The position numbers and the translations under genes are program-made. The notes beneath the pieces were generated by a model. It did not search any database, was not told the DNA's origin, and saw only the letters and a list, made by a program, of their open reading frames with translations. From Hygrophila difformis (Eukaryota > Streptophyta > Magnoliopsida > Lamiales > Acanthaceae): a stretch of DNA of 64,000 nt. Shown here piece by piece: positions 55,201-64,000 of the stretch. The DNA lies in the NCBI GenBank assembly GCA_030278955.1, contig JAOANR010000001.1, positions 40,574,890 through 40,638,889 of the forward strand. The letters run 5' to 3'. Within the stretch, counting starts at the first letter, position 1. Each line of letters begins with the position of its first letter.

Positions 55201-57954
55201 CTTAGAATAATATTGAGTCAAAGTTAAACAATGAACAGTGCCAAAAAGTCAAACCAGACATCTTGCCTGGGACGGAGGGAGTATTAAACATGAATATATA
55301 TTAGTGAAATAAAAATTTAAGATAAATATATGAGCATACTAGAATGTTTGTATGATAAGTGCAATGAACGCATTTAATAAAAATTGAAAAAAGTACCAAT
55401 AGATATATTATTGGGGCATATGTTGAGGAAATCCCTGAATGTCCAAATAAGATAAGGTAGACTTTGAAAGATTCATCCTTTAATACTTTAAAGGGAAGGG
55501 AACACCCAGAGAAAATGGAATGAAAATATAAAGGGAGATTACAGCTTAGTTTCAAGGTTTAAAGATTCATTTCTTACTAGTAGTGTCATTACCGCTGCAC
55601 TATTTGCTACAACTTGTGACCTAGATGGACCAATTTACTCAAAACACCAAAACATTCAAACTTTTTAGTCTTAGGGATATATATCCAAACTTCCATAGAT
55701 TCAATAAACTACTGCTTCTTGGATTAGTCATCAAAATGTCAATTAATGTTTCCTACAATCATTATCCCTCAAAGAACATCCATAGTTGGCAATCGCTTCA
55801 TCATTACTTTCAAAAGAATACTGTTTGCACTAACCTATTGTAAAAAATCTGCAGCTTTTTCCTTCTTATATTGGTGGAAGTGTGGAACAGTATATGGAAG
55901 TGAGAATTACCGTAGAGAGGATACAAGGAATCTACATCTCTCTCGTTTCTTAAAAAAAATATATCTAAATGCATAGAATTTGTAATTCTAATATCCTAAA
56001 AAGATATGTACTTAATTCTTATATCCTTGAAAATCGTGCTATAAAATTTTCATTATATGTCATTCTTGTTATTTGGATTAGGCAAATAACAAGAACGGCA
56101 TTGAAAATTGAAGATGTCTTTTTGGAATGGAGGGAGTATATATGAATGGAGCTAGTATATTAATTCTGATGATTATTATTTAAATTGTATTTTCACAACT
56201 TGCAAACATATTTGGTATTCTGGTCAGCCTTAAACGCCTTAAAATTGCATATGAACGTACAATCTTCCATGAATTTATTTATTTGATACTGTGTTTTTTG
56301 CATTATTGCATATATTCACATATGATTATATGAATATGTATATACCGTGCAGTGTGCCCTATGCATCATGGGTCTAGGACGCCTTTGTGTGAATCTTGTG
56401 CAGTAGTATTCACCATTGAGACATTAACAAATACTACTGATTGCTCTTACTAAAACCAAGAAATGGATGAGAAGACTTTCCAAACTTCAAATGTTCCTTC
56501 CAAAAGATGATTGTAAGCTTAAAAATGGTTGCACACATAAATCATTGCCAAGCAATATATAACGTGAATATATGATTTTTCTTGTATATAATTTTACTGT
56601 ATGAGATGAAAATGTGTGGTTCGCTGATGCTTTGATTAAATAAATTATCCATCTTCATTTTTTGGTAAATGTTTGTTAAATAAATTATCGTTTTACTATA
56701 ATTTAGTACCAAAAATTTAAATTTGTGATCACCACAGGCACCCTAATCGGTTAGTTTATCTGCGGCCCCCATTTTGTAACAGCATTTACTCACACCTGTT
56801 TCAAGCATTCTCTTAGTCAATGAACACAAAATCCTATGAAAAACCCCAAGCCATTACTATCAAATTTTTATCTCCTCCATTGAAGACTGTATACGCTGGT
56901 GCTTCACATGATCACATTTTAACCTTCGTTTGTTGTAATCCAGGACAAGGCATTACAGGAGCAAAATAACATGCTTTCGAAGAAGGTAATTACTGAAGTA
57001 AAGCTATATGTTCGTGTTTCTATATGTTCATGATATTCCTCTACCCTTTTTAATTAACTGCACAGGGCCACTTTGATAGAAGAGAAAAAATATTTATCCT
57101 CGAAAAGCAACTCAGCTCTTTTATTCCAAATTAGATATTTTTTTAGAATAATGCTTGGCATACATTCAATTATTTAGATAGAATAGTTACTGAAGCAGAA
57201 TCGCAAGCTCGTTTAGGTGTTGCTATGTTGGTTTGTAGTAATCTATTGGCATGGGTTATGCATGCAGATCAAAGAGAGGGAAAAAGAGATGGTGAAATCA
57301 ACAGCTTTCTGTGAACAGCAACAGAATCAAGAAATGAACAACTCTTGTTCTGGTCTAGCACAGCCTTTGAACACCATGAATGTCAGGTATGCAATATACT
57401 GCAGCATATTCACTCTAATTGATGCAATTATTTTATTTTTTTATGGAACTATTTCAAATTTTAGTTATTTTGTAACTTTTCAATAAAAAAATATAAGGTT
57501 AGTTGGCTAAAATAATTAACAAATTCTATTCTTTAAATAATCTTTGCGGTTGGTATAGCAGCCCTCTTTCACTAAACAGACCAATGTAAATGTGGTTTCG
57601 ATTTTCGGTTTAAAATCCTTTGTTGAAGAAATATGTAAGAACCTGCTTGATGTTTTCAGTCAAAAAATATACATTTCTAAATTTAATTAATATAAGTGTA
57701 TGTGCACATATAAATACATTTATTTAGTTAGTTTTATGCTTGAGATTGAGCTTTAACTAAGACTTGAATTCCATTCTAAGGTAGCCCATCCATGGATTGT
57801 GCTAAATCTGCAAACATCTAACTCTACTGCATTGTGCAGCCAAATGTACCTTTCCCATGGAGAGAACAACGATGACATGGAGGGAATGCCACCTCCTAAC
57901 CAGGCGGCTAATTCAGTGCTACCTCCATGGATGTTGCACCACACAGATGGCTAA
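43251..57954 (+). CDS. FUL-like: FRUITFULL-like MADS-box transcription factor, eight exons
   Basis: Exons: 43251-43435, 45957-46035, 46118-46182, 46279-46378, 54305-54346, 56944-56985, 57268-57386, 57840-57954. Lengths of 185, 79, 65, 100, 42 and 42 for the first six are the pattern I expect of AP1/FUL genes, and all introns are GT-AG. The 248-residue product has a MADS domain (1-60, [19 protein letters not shown]), an I region ([18 protein letters not shown]), a K domain (about 90-175, [28 protein letters not shown]) and a C-terminus with LPPWML at 238-243, the FUL/paleoAP1 motif; no euAP1 farnesylation CaaX is present. Such proteins bind CArG boxes as dimers or quartets in the nucleus and act in floral transition, inflorescence meristems and fruit development. 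No disruption is seen, but introns 1, 4 and 5 are 2.5, 7.9 and 2.6 kb and full of transposons. Confidence 0.95.
43436..45956 (+). other. First intron of the FUL-like gene
   Basis: 2521 bases, AT-rich. Long first introns in AP1/FUL relatives often carry regulatory sites, for example for vernalisation or repression. I saw no perfect CArG box. A CACTA-terminus-like remnant lies at 45813-45873. Confidence 0.6.
45813..45873. mobile_element. Possible CACTA terminus remnant in intron 1
   Basis: ccacaagaaaaaaaa followed by the hairpin ttagctac-caaattc-gtagctaa resembles a CACTACAAGAAAA terminus with its subterminal palindrome. The opposite end was not found. Confidence 0.35.
46450..47066. mobile_element. 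Possible non-autonomous transposon in intron 4
   Basis: Inverted ends gcattggcggatc (46450) and gatccgtcactgc (47066), with a further pair ggcggtcaattga / tatttgacctacc inside. 617 bases, no ORF, no clear target duplication. Superfamily unknown. Confidence 0.45.
47067..48279. other. AT-rich part of FUL-like intron 4
   Basis: No gene or clear element. A T run (47748-47763) and short direct repeats of tattgatgatat (about 47827-47880) are present. Confidence 0.4.
48288..48443 (+). mobile_element. tRNA-derived SINE in intron 4
   Basis: 156 bases with a B-box-like ggtttgaatcccc (about 48341-48353) and an A-rich tail, flanked by the 8-base duplication tctattct (48280-48287 and 48444-48451). The A-box is weak. 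Confidence 0.65.
48452..48855 (-). repeat. Copia 3' LTR
   Basis: Direct repeat of 53720-54123, a few percent diverged. Confidence 0.95.
48995..52699 (-). pseudogene. pol: Copia pol remnants: protease, integrase, RT, RNase H
   Basis: Four frame-shifted pieces read on the minus strand in copia order. 51656-52699: protease segment ([11 protein letters not shown], where family members have Asp in place of this His), then the start of integrase ([14 protein letters not shown]). 50449-51615: integrase end ([24 protein letters not shown]). 49737-50285: reverse transcriptase ([23 protein letters not shown]). 48995-49669: RNase H ([27 protein letters not shown]). Order IN before RT marks copia. Loss of the protease Asp and the frame breaks show it is inactive. 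Confidence 0.88.
52700..53719 (-). other. Eroded gag region of the copia element
   Basis: Only about 1 kb separates the primer-binding region from the protease piece and no gag frame is present. A short stretch at 53303-53491 with basic residues may be a relic. An internal deletion is likely. Confidence 0.5.
53720..54123 (-). repeat. Copia 5' LTR
   Basis: Direct repeat of 48452-48855. As the 5' LTR of a minus-strand element it would hold the promoter, pointing against the MADS gene. Confidence 0.95.
54771..54941 (-). mobile_element. tRNA-derived SINE in intron 5
   Basis: On the minus strand it starts with an A-box-like tggcctagtggtca, followed by a B-box ggttcgattcccaccc (about 54871-54886), spaced as in tRNA-derived SINEs. 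A 15-base duplication with one mismatch, aaatgga(t/g)catttgt, flanks it at 54756-54770 and 54942-54956. Confidence 0.85.
55022..55281. mobile_element. Stowaway-like MITE in intron 5
   Basis: Ends ctccctctgtcccattta and ctgggacggagggag, flanked by TA (55020-55021, 55282-55283); 260 bases. It shares internal blocks with the copies at 42097 and 59336. Confidence 0.87.
55282..56943 (+). other. Remainder of FUL-like intron 5
   Basis: AT-rich, no gene. An orphan Stowaway-like end (atggagggagta, about 56128-56140) is present. Confidence 0.45.
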
Positions 57955-59333
57955 AAGTAGAGAGGTACATAAATACATATATGTAATATAATTATATGTG
58001 ACTGTACCTTAGTTTGATGCATGTTCAAAGCTTGCGTTGTACCTGCATGATGTTGAGGTTGCTGCTCTATCGAAAAAAAAAATGATCACCTAGAAATTAA
58101 AAGAGAGAGAGGTGCAGTGTGTGTTGTGATCCTTGTTATGATATCTAGGAATAAGTTTGAGGGCTTCCCTTCTTTATGTATGTGTTGCTGCTGCTGCTGC
58201 TGCCTGCAGGTATTATTATTATTATTATTATCATTCACTGATTAACAGGAGAACGAGCTTATGAATATGCATGTGTATTGTATTATAATGATTCGACTAC
58301 AGAAGTTGATGAATCTATATAATACTTATATAGGTGTATTATTGTACAATCGACATTTCTTACTTGTCTCTGCTGGATTTGTGCTTTTGCTTGCAATTTT
58401 CTGAGGGAAGTTTATAATTAGTGATATTGATGTGATGATGTATGATGCATCGTGTAGTTTCTAACTATCTGTAAGGAATTGTGTGGAGGATACTAGGGCA
58501 TTGTTTGGGAGACGATTTAAAATGAATAAACACAAATCCTTCCATTATTTGGATGAGCAAAGATAAAAGAAATAAAAATTACTAAATCCGAACATGAGCA
58601 AGAAAAAATTAGGTTTATGTTACTGTCTTGACTAATCTCATGTTGACACTATGAGGGTATGGATGATGGTGTAATAGTAATAGATGGATCATATTGTACT
58701 TGTAGCACATATATAATAGCTCATGTGTTCAAAGAACGTTGTTGGTCGATTTAAGTAGTTATGAAGCCTCAGAATTCGGAAGCGCTCATGTTATGAGAGA
58801 GGCCATATATGGATCTATTCAAGATTGCCAAAGTTGCTCTAGGAGGTAAAATTTCAATGGCAAACAAATATCATCCAGCATCCACTAAAGGGAATGAAGC
58901 AAAAAAATAATTGGACTATCAAATGCTTTTTTCTTGGCACATCTGCAATTAAGGAAGAACTCGAGAAAGACGCGAAACCTAACCTGCATTTCAAGCTAAT
59001 ATTTATGTTTGCAATGATATATGTAGAGGATGATTCACTTCTAGAGTATTCGGGGATATATAGTGGAGAGAATTAGTTATTGATGTCGTGTCTACTTTTA
59101 TCTTGAAGAAGATGGACAGAAAGACCTCCAACCTTACTCCCTCTAAAAGCTCAGATGAGTTTCATTCGCAATATCATAGGCAAGTCTAAGTACTTAGACG
59201 TCTATAGTGGCACGGAATACTACTTAAATTGATAAAATTGTAATTTTAAGTTATTTCTTTTTTTTAATATTTTGCTTGATTTGACTTTGTACAACCACTG
59301 ATTTTTTTTTGTGGTGATACCACTATAATCAAT
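57955..59333. other. 3' flank of the FUL-like gene
   Basis: The 3' UTR is followed by short CTG (58188-58203) and TTA (58211-58230) repeats and AT-rich sequence. A frame at 58894-59076 has no recognisable domain. No supported gene. Confidence 0.45.
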
Positions 59334-59335
59334 TA

Positions 59336-59593
59336 CTCCCTCCGTTTTTTTTGTTAGCTACTGTTGACTAATGAGTACTATTCACTTATATACTTTGACT
59401 TAAAGTTTTCTCATGGTTATACAAGTTAAAATATAGCCAAGTGTGATCTTGTTAGATTCGCTTCGTCTTGTAGATTTTAAATATCGAACTTTTAGAATTT
59501 TTAGATGTTCCGAATTTGAATTATTAATAGTTTAAAATGTGCATTGGACTGCGTGCTGAGTGGGTTTGTAGCTATCTTTAAAAAACGGAGGAA
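59336..59593. mobile_element. Stowaway-like MITE
   Basis: Ends ctccctccgtttttttt and aaaaaacggaggaag, flanked by TA (59334-59335, 59594-59595); 258 bases. Confidence 0.8.
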
Positions 59594-59813
59594 GTATAAC
59601 CTAATATTTTTCAATCGTTTTTGTATTTTGACTACCATCCTTAATTTCAACATAATTTTCACTACTTTTGTGATATGAAATAAATTTTTGGATCCGCCGT
59701 TGGGCGACATCATGAAACCTATAGAAAGGCCAAAGTTCTTGATTCTTCTGGGTCTATGTAAAGGCCATAGAATCATGAATATTGGGGAGTGGTTCCTGTT
59801 AAAGATTCTCATG

Positions 59814-60825
59814 TGTTAGATCCTTAGCTTATACCTGGCACGATGCACTGTCAAATTCAAATCTAAATTCAGCTTCATACATGAGCCAACACGTTCTTTT
59901 TCGCGAAGAAAACTCAATTTTTTTTGTCATCCTCAAAAGATAAGGTTGAGTTTCTGTAAGAAAATGGACGGATGCAGCAACACAATAGAAACGTCGAGTC
60001 GAGTTTGGAACTCTTCCCGCAAGACGTTTATGCCCCGATAGTGCTCCGGCAACGGCAGAACGTCCCCAAAGGTAAAACGACGAACGTCTTGACGTAGCAG
60101 CACCGCAAACGTCGACGACCGGCGAACAGAACAGAGGGATGAGGAAGTCGGGAGGAGGAAGCTTATGCAGAAGAAAGATGCAGAAGATGGTGTGTCTGAC
60201 CCTAACCCTGACGCTGCCATTTATAGGAGTTGGAGAAGACGAAACCGCCGACGGGTATTGATGGGGTGGTTTCAACTCGCGATTCAAATGGTTTTCAACA
60301 ACTGTTGAAATCAGAGTGGGCTTCAATGACTGGGCTTGGCATGGGCCCGACAAATAAACTTTGTCTAAAAAATTAGATAGGCCCAAAGCCCACCCAAAGC
60401 CCAATTACGAAGATCCAAGTCCACGGGCACGGGCGACGGCGACGACGCGGCTCGGCTCGGCTCGGGACGGGACGGGACGGGCGCGTGCGTGTGGGCTTCC
60501 CCCACACTTGATCAATCTGTATTAGTTTAATTGTTTCTAACACGCAGAACAATATAAACTAATTCAACTCCCACTGCTTAAGCAATGTGGGACGCGCCAC
60601 TTTTACCTACTCTTTAACAACCATTTAAACACAAGCGTTTCAACTAGCCGCATTCAATGACCCATTTCGACCACTTATTTCTCACTCACCCGACAACGGT
60701 TTTGAGAAAATAAATGCACTACGACAATCTACGCGAAATGTAGAATTCGTATACGCTATTTAATTAATCCAAACTAAATATCGTCATTATGCAAAAAGGA
60801 GCTCAAAACCCCCTTTTTTCCAACA
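59814..60825 (-). repeat. 3' LTR of a second copia element
   Basis: It ends ...ttttttccaaca on the plus strand (minus-strand start TGTTGGAAAA) and is preceded on the minus strand by a polypurine-like catgtaggggat. The other boundary, tgttag at 59814, is a best guess from the inverted TGTT ends. Inside are a TATA-like ctataaat (minus strand, about 60221-60228) and GC-rich pentamer repeats (ggctc, gggac; 60449-60482). The matching 5' LTR lies beyond the window. Confidence 0.65.
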
Positions 60826-61386
60826 ATCCCCTACATGAGTGGAAATAACAGCAGTAGTGAATGCAATGCAGATGCAAATGCCCCGACTCCTTCTTAAAGA
60901 AAGGTTACTGCATGGGTTTAAGTAGTTTTTGGCTTTGAACTTAAACCATATCAATATTATCGAGTATACAGGCGGCGTAGTGATTTTACTCTTGAACTAT
61001 CCCCCACATCGTATACTAGTCCAATAATAAAGAATCAGTAACTTTTCAGACTCTTTGTCCGTTCTCACGTTTGGTTCCATTCCAGGCCGTGGAAACCCCC
61101 TTTGGATTCATAAGTCTCTACTGAAGCGGCCACACTTCTACTTATATAGGTGATTCAAACAAGTATCCTGTCATACTTATATGAACACACAGTTCCAGAA
61201 TCATTAAGAGTCATTAAACTCAACCTCTACCACAGACAGGCATCAAACACTTTATCATTGCTTCTGAGGGAAAGGATGAAGTTTATTCTTCAAAAGTGTT
61301 TTCACATTTGAAATCATACATCTTAGTTGTCCCTTTGAACCAAGTTTGTGGGATCTCCACGCATCATGGTTGGGTTACCAATGTAA
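60826..61386 (-). other. Non-coding stretch between pol and the 3' LTR of the second copia element
   Basis: About 560 bases without a frame, consistent with a retroelement 3' untranslated region. Confidence 0.6.
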
Positions 61387-64000
61387 TCATTCTTTAGGTG
61401 TGGGTTTTAACCCCATTCCCTCTCGCAATTTGCAAAATTGATCTCTGTTGATAGCTTTTGTTAACGGATCCGCTAGGTTATCTCCAGACTTCACATAAGT
61501 TAGAGAAATCACTCCACTAGAGATCAATTGCTTAACGGTACGATGTCGACGACGGATATGTCTCGACTTACCATTATACATCTCATTTTGTGTCCTGCCA
61601 ATAGCTGCTTGACTATCACAGTGTATCATTACTGTTGGCACAGGTTTCTTCCAACATGGAATTTCCTCGAGGAAATTTCGAAGCCATTCGGCTTCTTCAC
61701 CAGCTTTATCTAAAGCTATGAATTCAGATTCCATGGTGGATCGGGCTATACACGTTTGTTTTTGTGACTTCCAAGACACAACCCCTCCCGCAATCATATA
61801 CATAACCACTTGTGGATAATGAATCACTTTTCTCTGATATCCAATCGGCATCAGAGTACCCTTCAAGAACAAGAGGATATCTCGTGTAATGTAACCCCAA
61901 CTCTTGAGTATATCTCAGATATCTCAAGACTCTCATAATAGCCTTCCAATGCTCACGACTTGGATTGCTAGTATATCTACTCAATTTGTTAACCGAATAT
62001 GCAAGATCCGGGCGAGTACAATTAGTCAAGTACATTAGACTACCAATGATTCTTGCATACTCTTCTTGAGCAACAGATTCACCTCTGTTTACTTTCAACT
62101 TTTCACAGGGATCCATAGGCGTCTTTGCCGGAGGACTATCATAAGCGTTGAATTTCGTCAACACTTTCTCAATGTAATGAGACTGAGAAAGAACAATCCC
62201 TTTGGGATGTCTTATGATTTTTATCCCTAATATGACATCGGCTACACCCATGTCTTTCATGTCAAAATTCCTTTTTAACATGTTCTTGGTCTGAGTAATT
62301 ATATTCAAGTCACTGCCCGTGATCAACATGTCATCTACATACAAGCAAACTATAACAGATTTGTCTGTTATTCCATTGTAGTAAACGCATTTATCGCATT
62401 CATTGTACTTGAACCCGTTTGACAACATCACATTATCAAACTTCAAGTGCCACTGCTTAGGTGCTTGTTTCAGACCATACAGAGATTTAACCAGTTTGTA
62501 GACTTTATGCTCTTGTCCTTGAACAACAAAGCCTTCTGGTTGATTCATATAAATCTCTTCATCTAGATCACCATTTAAGAACGCAGTCTTAACATCCATT
62601 TGATGTATCTCAAGATTGTAAAGTGCAGCAATCGAGAGAAACACTCGAATGGAGGTGATTCTGGACACCGGAGAGTAAGTATCAAAATAATTATCTCCTT
62701 CCTTCTGTCTAAAGCCCTGAAGTACAAGGCGAGCCTTGTATTTATCGATCGATCCATCGGCTTTATACTTTCTTTTAAGGACCCAACGACATCCTAAGGG
62801 TTTACAACCTTTCGGTAGATCGGTAAGAACCCAAGTGCGATTCTGCATAATGGATTCTAATTCACTGTTTATGGCTTCTTGCCATAACGGCATCTGGTCG
62901 AGCCAGAGCTTCACTCACAGTTCTTGGCTCGTTATCTAACCTAAAATGACGAAATCTGGACCAAAATTTTTAGCCACTTTGGCCCTATGGCTACGACGAA
63001 GTTCAACTGGTTCAGGAGAAATACTTCCCTTGTCAGTTTGCTTCGGCTGATCAGAACTCGTAGCTTCATCAAACGTTTTTTTATTTGAACATTCCACTTT
63101 ATCCTTGTAAGGATATATGTCTTTAAAAAACACAGCGTTTCTTGATTCAATTATCGTTCCTTCACTTATACCAGATATTTCTGACTTATGTACCAGGAAA
63201 CGATACGCGCTACTGTTGAGGGCATACCCTATAAAGATACAGTCAACTGTTTTGGGGCCGATTGTAACTTGTTTAGGAGGTGGCACCTCAACTTTAGCCA
63301 AGCACCCCCACACTTTGAGGCATTTGAAAGAAGGTTTTCTACCTTTCCATAACTCGTAAGGTGTTACTTCCTTACCTTTTGAGGTATTTTATTTAAAATA
63401 TAATTAGCTGTTAAAACAGCTTCCCCCCACAAGTTCTGGGGTAACCCTGAATTGATCAACAAGGCATTCATCATATCCTTTAGCGTACGGTTCTTATGTT
63501 CCGCAACACCATTGGACTGCGGTGAATATGGAGCTGTAGTTTGATGAATTATTCCGGATTCGGCACACAATTCAGCAAATGGAGCAACATATTCCCCTCC
63601 TCGATCACTCCGAATAACCTTAATTCGGCTATTCAATTGAGTTTCGGCCTCAAGCTTGAAGTTTTTAAAAGCTTCAATAGCTTCATCTTTGCTTCTCAAC
63701 AAATAAAGATAGCAATAACGAGTGCTATCATCAATAAAAGTAATAAAATACTTTTTACCACCCCGAGTTTGCAAAGATCTAAAATCACATACATCAGTAT
63801 GAATTAAATCCAGGGGTTTAGTATTTCTTCCAACACTTGGAAATGGAGGTTTTGTCATTATCGCTTCAACACAAATTTCACATTTGTTTTTATCGTTGAA
63901 TTCCATTTCCTTAAGTAAATTTAAATTTACCAATCTCTTTATAGCATTTTTATTTGCATGTCCAAGTCTACAATGCCATAAATTAAAACACTCAAGCAAG
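61387..64000 (-). pseudogene. pol: Copia pol, degenerate, runs off the window edge
   Basis: Minus-strand pieces in order: 63364-63999 integrase ([44 protein letters not shown]); 62936-63313 integrase end and linker; 61724-62914 reverse transcriptase ([30 protein letters not shown]); 61387-61872 RNase H ([33 protein letters not shown]). At least three frame breaks separate them. The catalytic motifs themselves are preserved. Gag, protease and the 5' LTR are outside the window. It differs clearly in sequence from the copia copy in the MADS intron, so it belongs to another lineage. Confidence 0.9.

Noticed and set aside
58894..59076. A 60-codon frame downstream of the FUL-like gene
   Set aside because: No recognisable domain, stops in all neighbouring frames, and no promoter or splice context.
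59829..60404. A 191-codon minus-strand frame
   Set aside because: It falls in the LTR of the second copia element and has no known domain; LTRs often hold chance GC-rich frames.
1..64000. CRISPR arrays, operons or other prokaryotic features
   Set aside because: All tandem repeats here are plant microsatellites, minisatellites or transposon arms; genes have introns and plant signals.

Overview
The window is plant nuclear DNA, most likely from a core eudicot (an asterid is my guess, not shown). The signs are split genes with canonical GT-AG introns, a FRUITFULL-type MADS-box gene, F-box genes of a plant family, TTTAGGG telomere-type repeats, and dense layers of plant transposons. A 500-base run of N (9741-10240) marks an assembly gap.

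Layout. 1-2860: the pol region of a Ty3/gypsy retrotransposon, cut by the window edge and carrying two in-frame stops. 3526-7496: a head-to-tail cluster of four related F-box genes. Copies 2-4 look like phase-compatible second exons behind one recognisable short first exon, and two copies carry nonsense changes. 7915-9740: a long charged ORF of unknown function, interrupted by one TGA and then by the gap. 10.6-16.4 kb: DNA transposons, namely a MITE-like element, a Stowaway-like element split by a CACTA element, and a PIF/Harbinger element with a broken transposase that itself received a poly(A) retroposed fragment. 17.07-25.43 kb: a nearly complete L1-type LINE on the minus strand, broken only by one extra base in a poly-G run. 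26.07-26.78 kb: a long-inverted-repeat MITE with a 13-base flanking repeat. 26,917-40,952: a 14.0 kb Mutator-like element (MULE).

The MULE is the most striking object. It has 87-base terminal inverted repeats, an N-terminally complete MuDR-type transposase on the minus strand, and a convergent multi-exon gene on the plus strand with a DUF1985-like domain and a C-terminal Ulp1/SENP-type cysteine protease. It also has subterminal arrays of a CTTCGGTCGG/CTTCGATCGG motif, about 200-base tandem repeats, and two blocks of TTTAGGG repeats, one of them inside the first intron of the protease gene. This resembles Ulp1-carrying MULEs known in plants (Kaonashi type), but the telomere-type arrays and motif arrays are unusual.

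43,251-57,954: an intact FUL-like MADS-box gene with eight exons of 185, 79, 65, 100, 42, 42, 119 and 115 bases, encoding 248 residues and ending in the FUL motif LPPWML. Its 7.9 kb fourth intron holds a complete antisense Ty1/copia retrotransposon (48,452-54,123; 404-base LTRs, ATTCT target duplication) that landed on the 3' target duplication of an older SINE. Further SINE and Stowaway copies lie in the introns and flanks. 59.8-64.0 kb: the 3' LTR and degenerate pol of a second copia element on the minus strand, running out of the window.

Functionally, two host loci stand out (the FUL-like regulator and the F-box cluster). Most of the rest is transposable elements at different stages of decay, several in readable nesting order.
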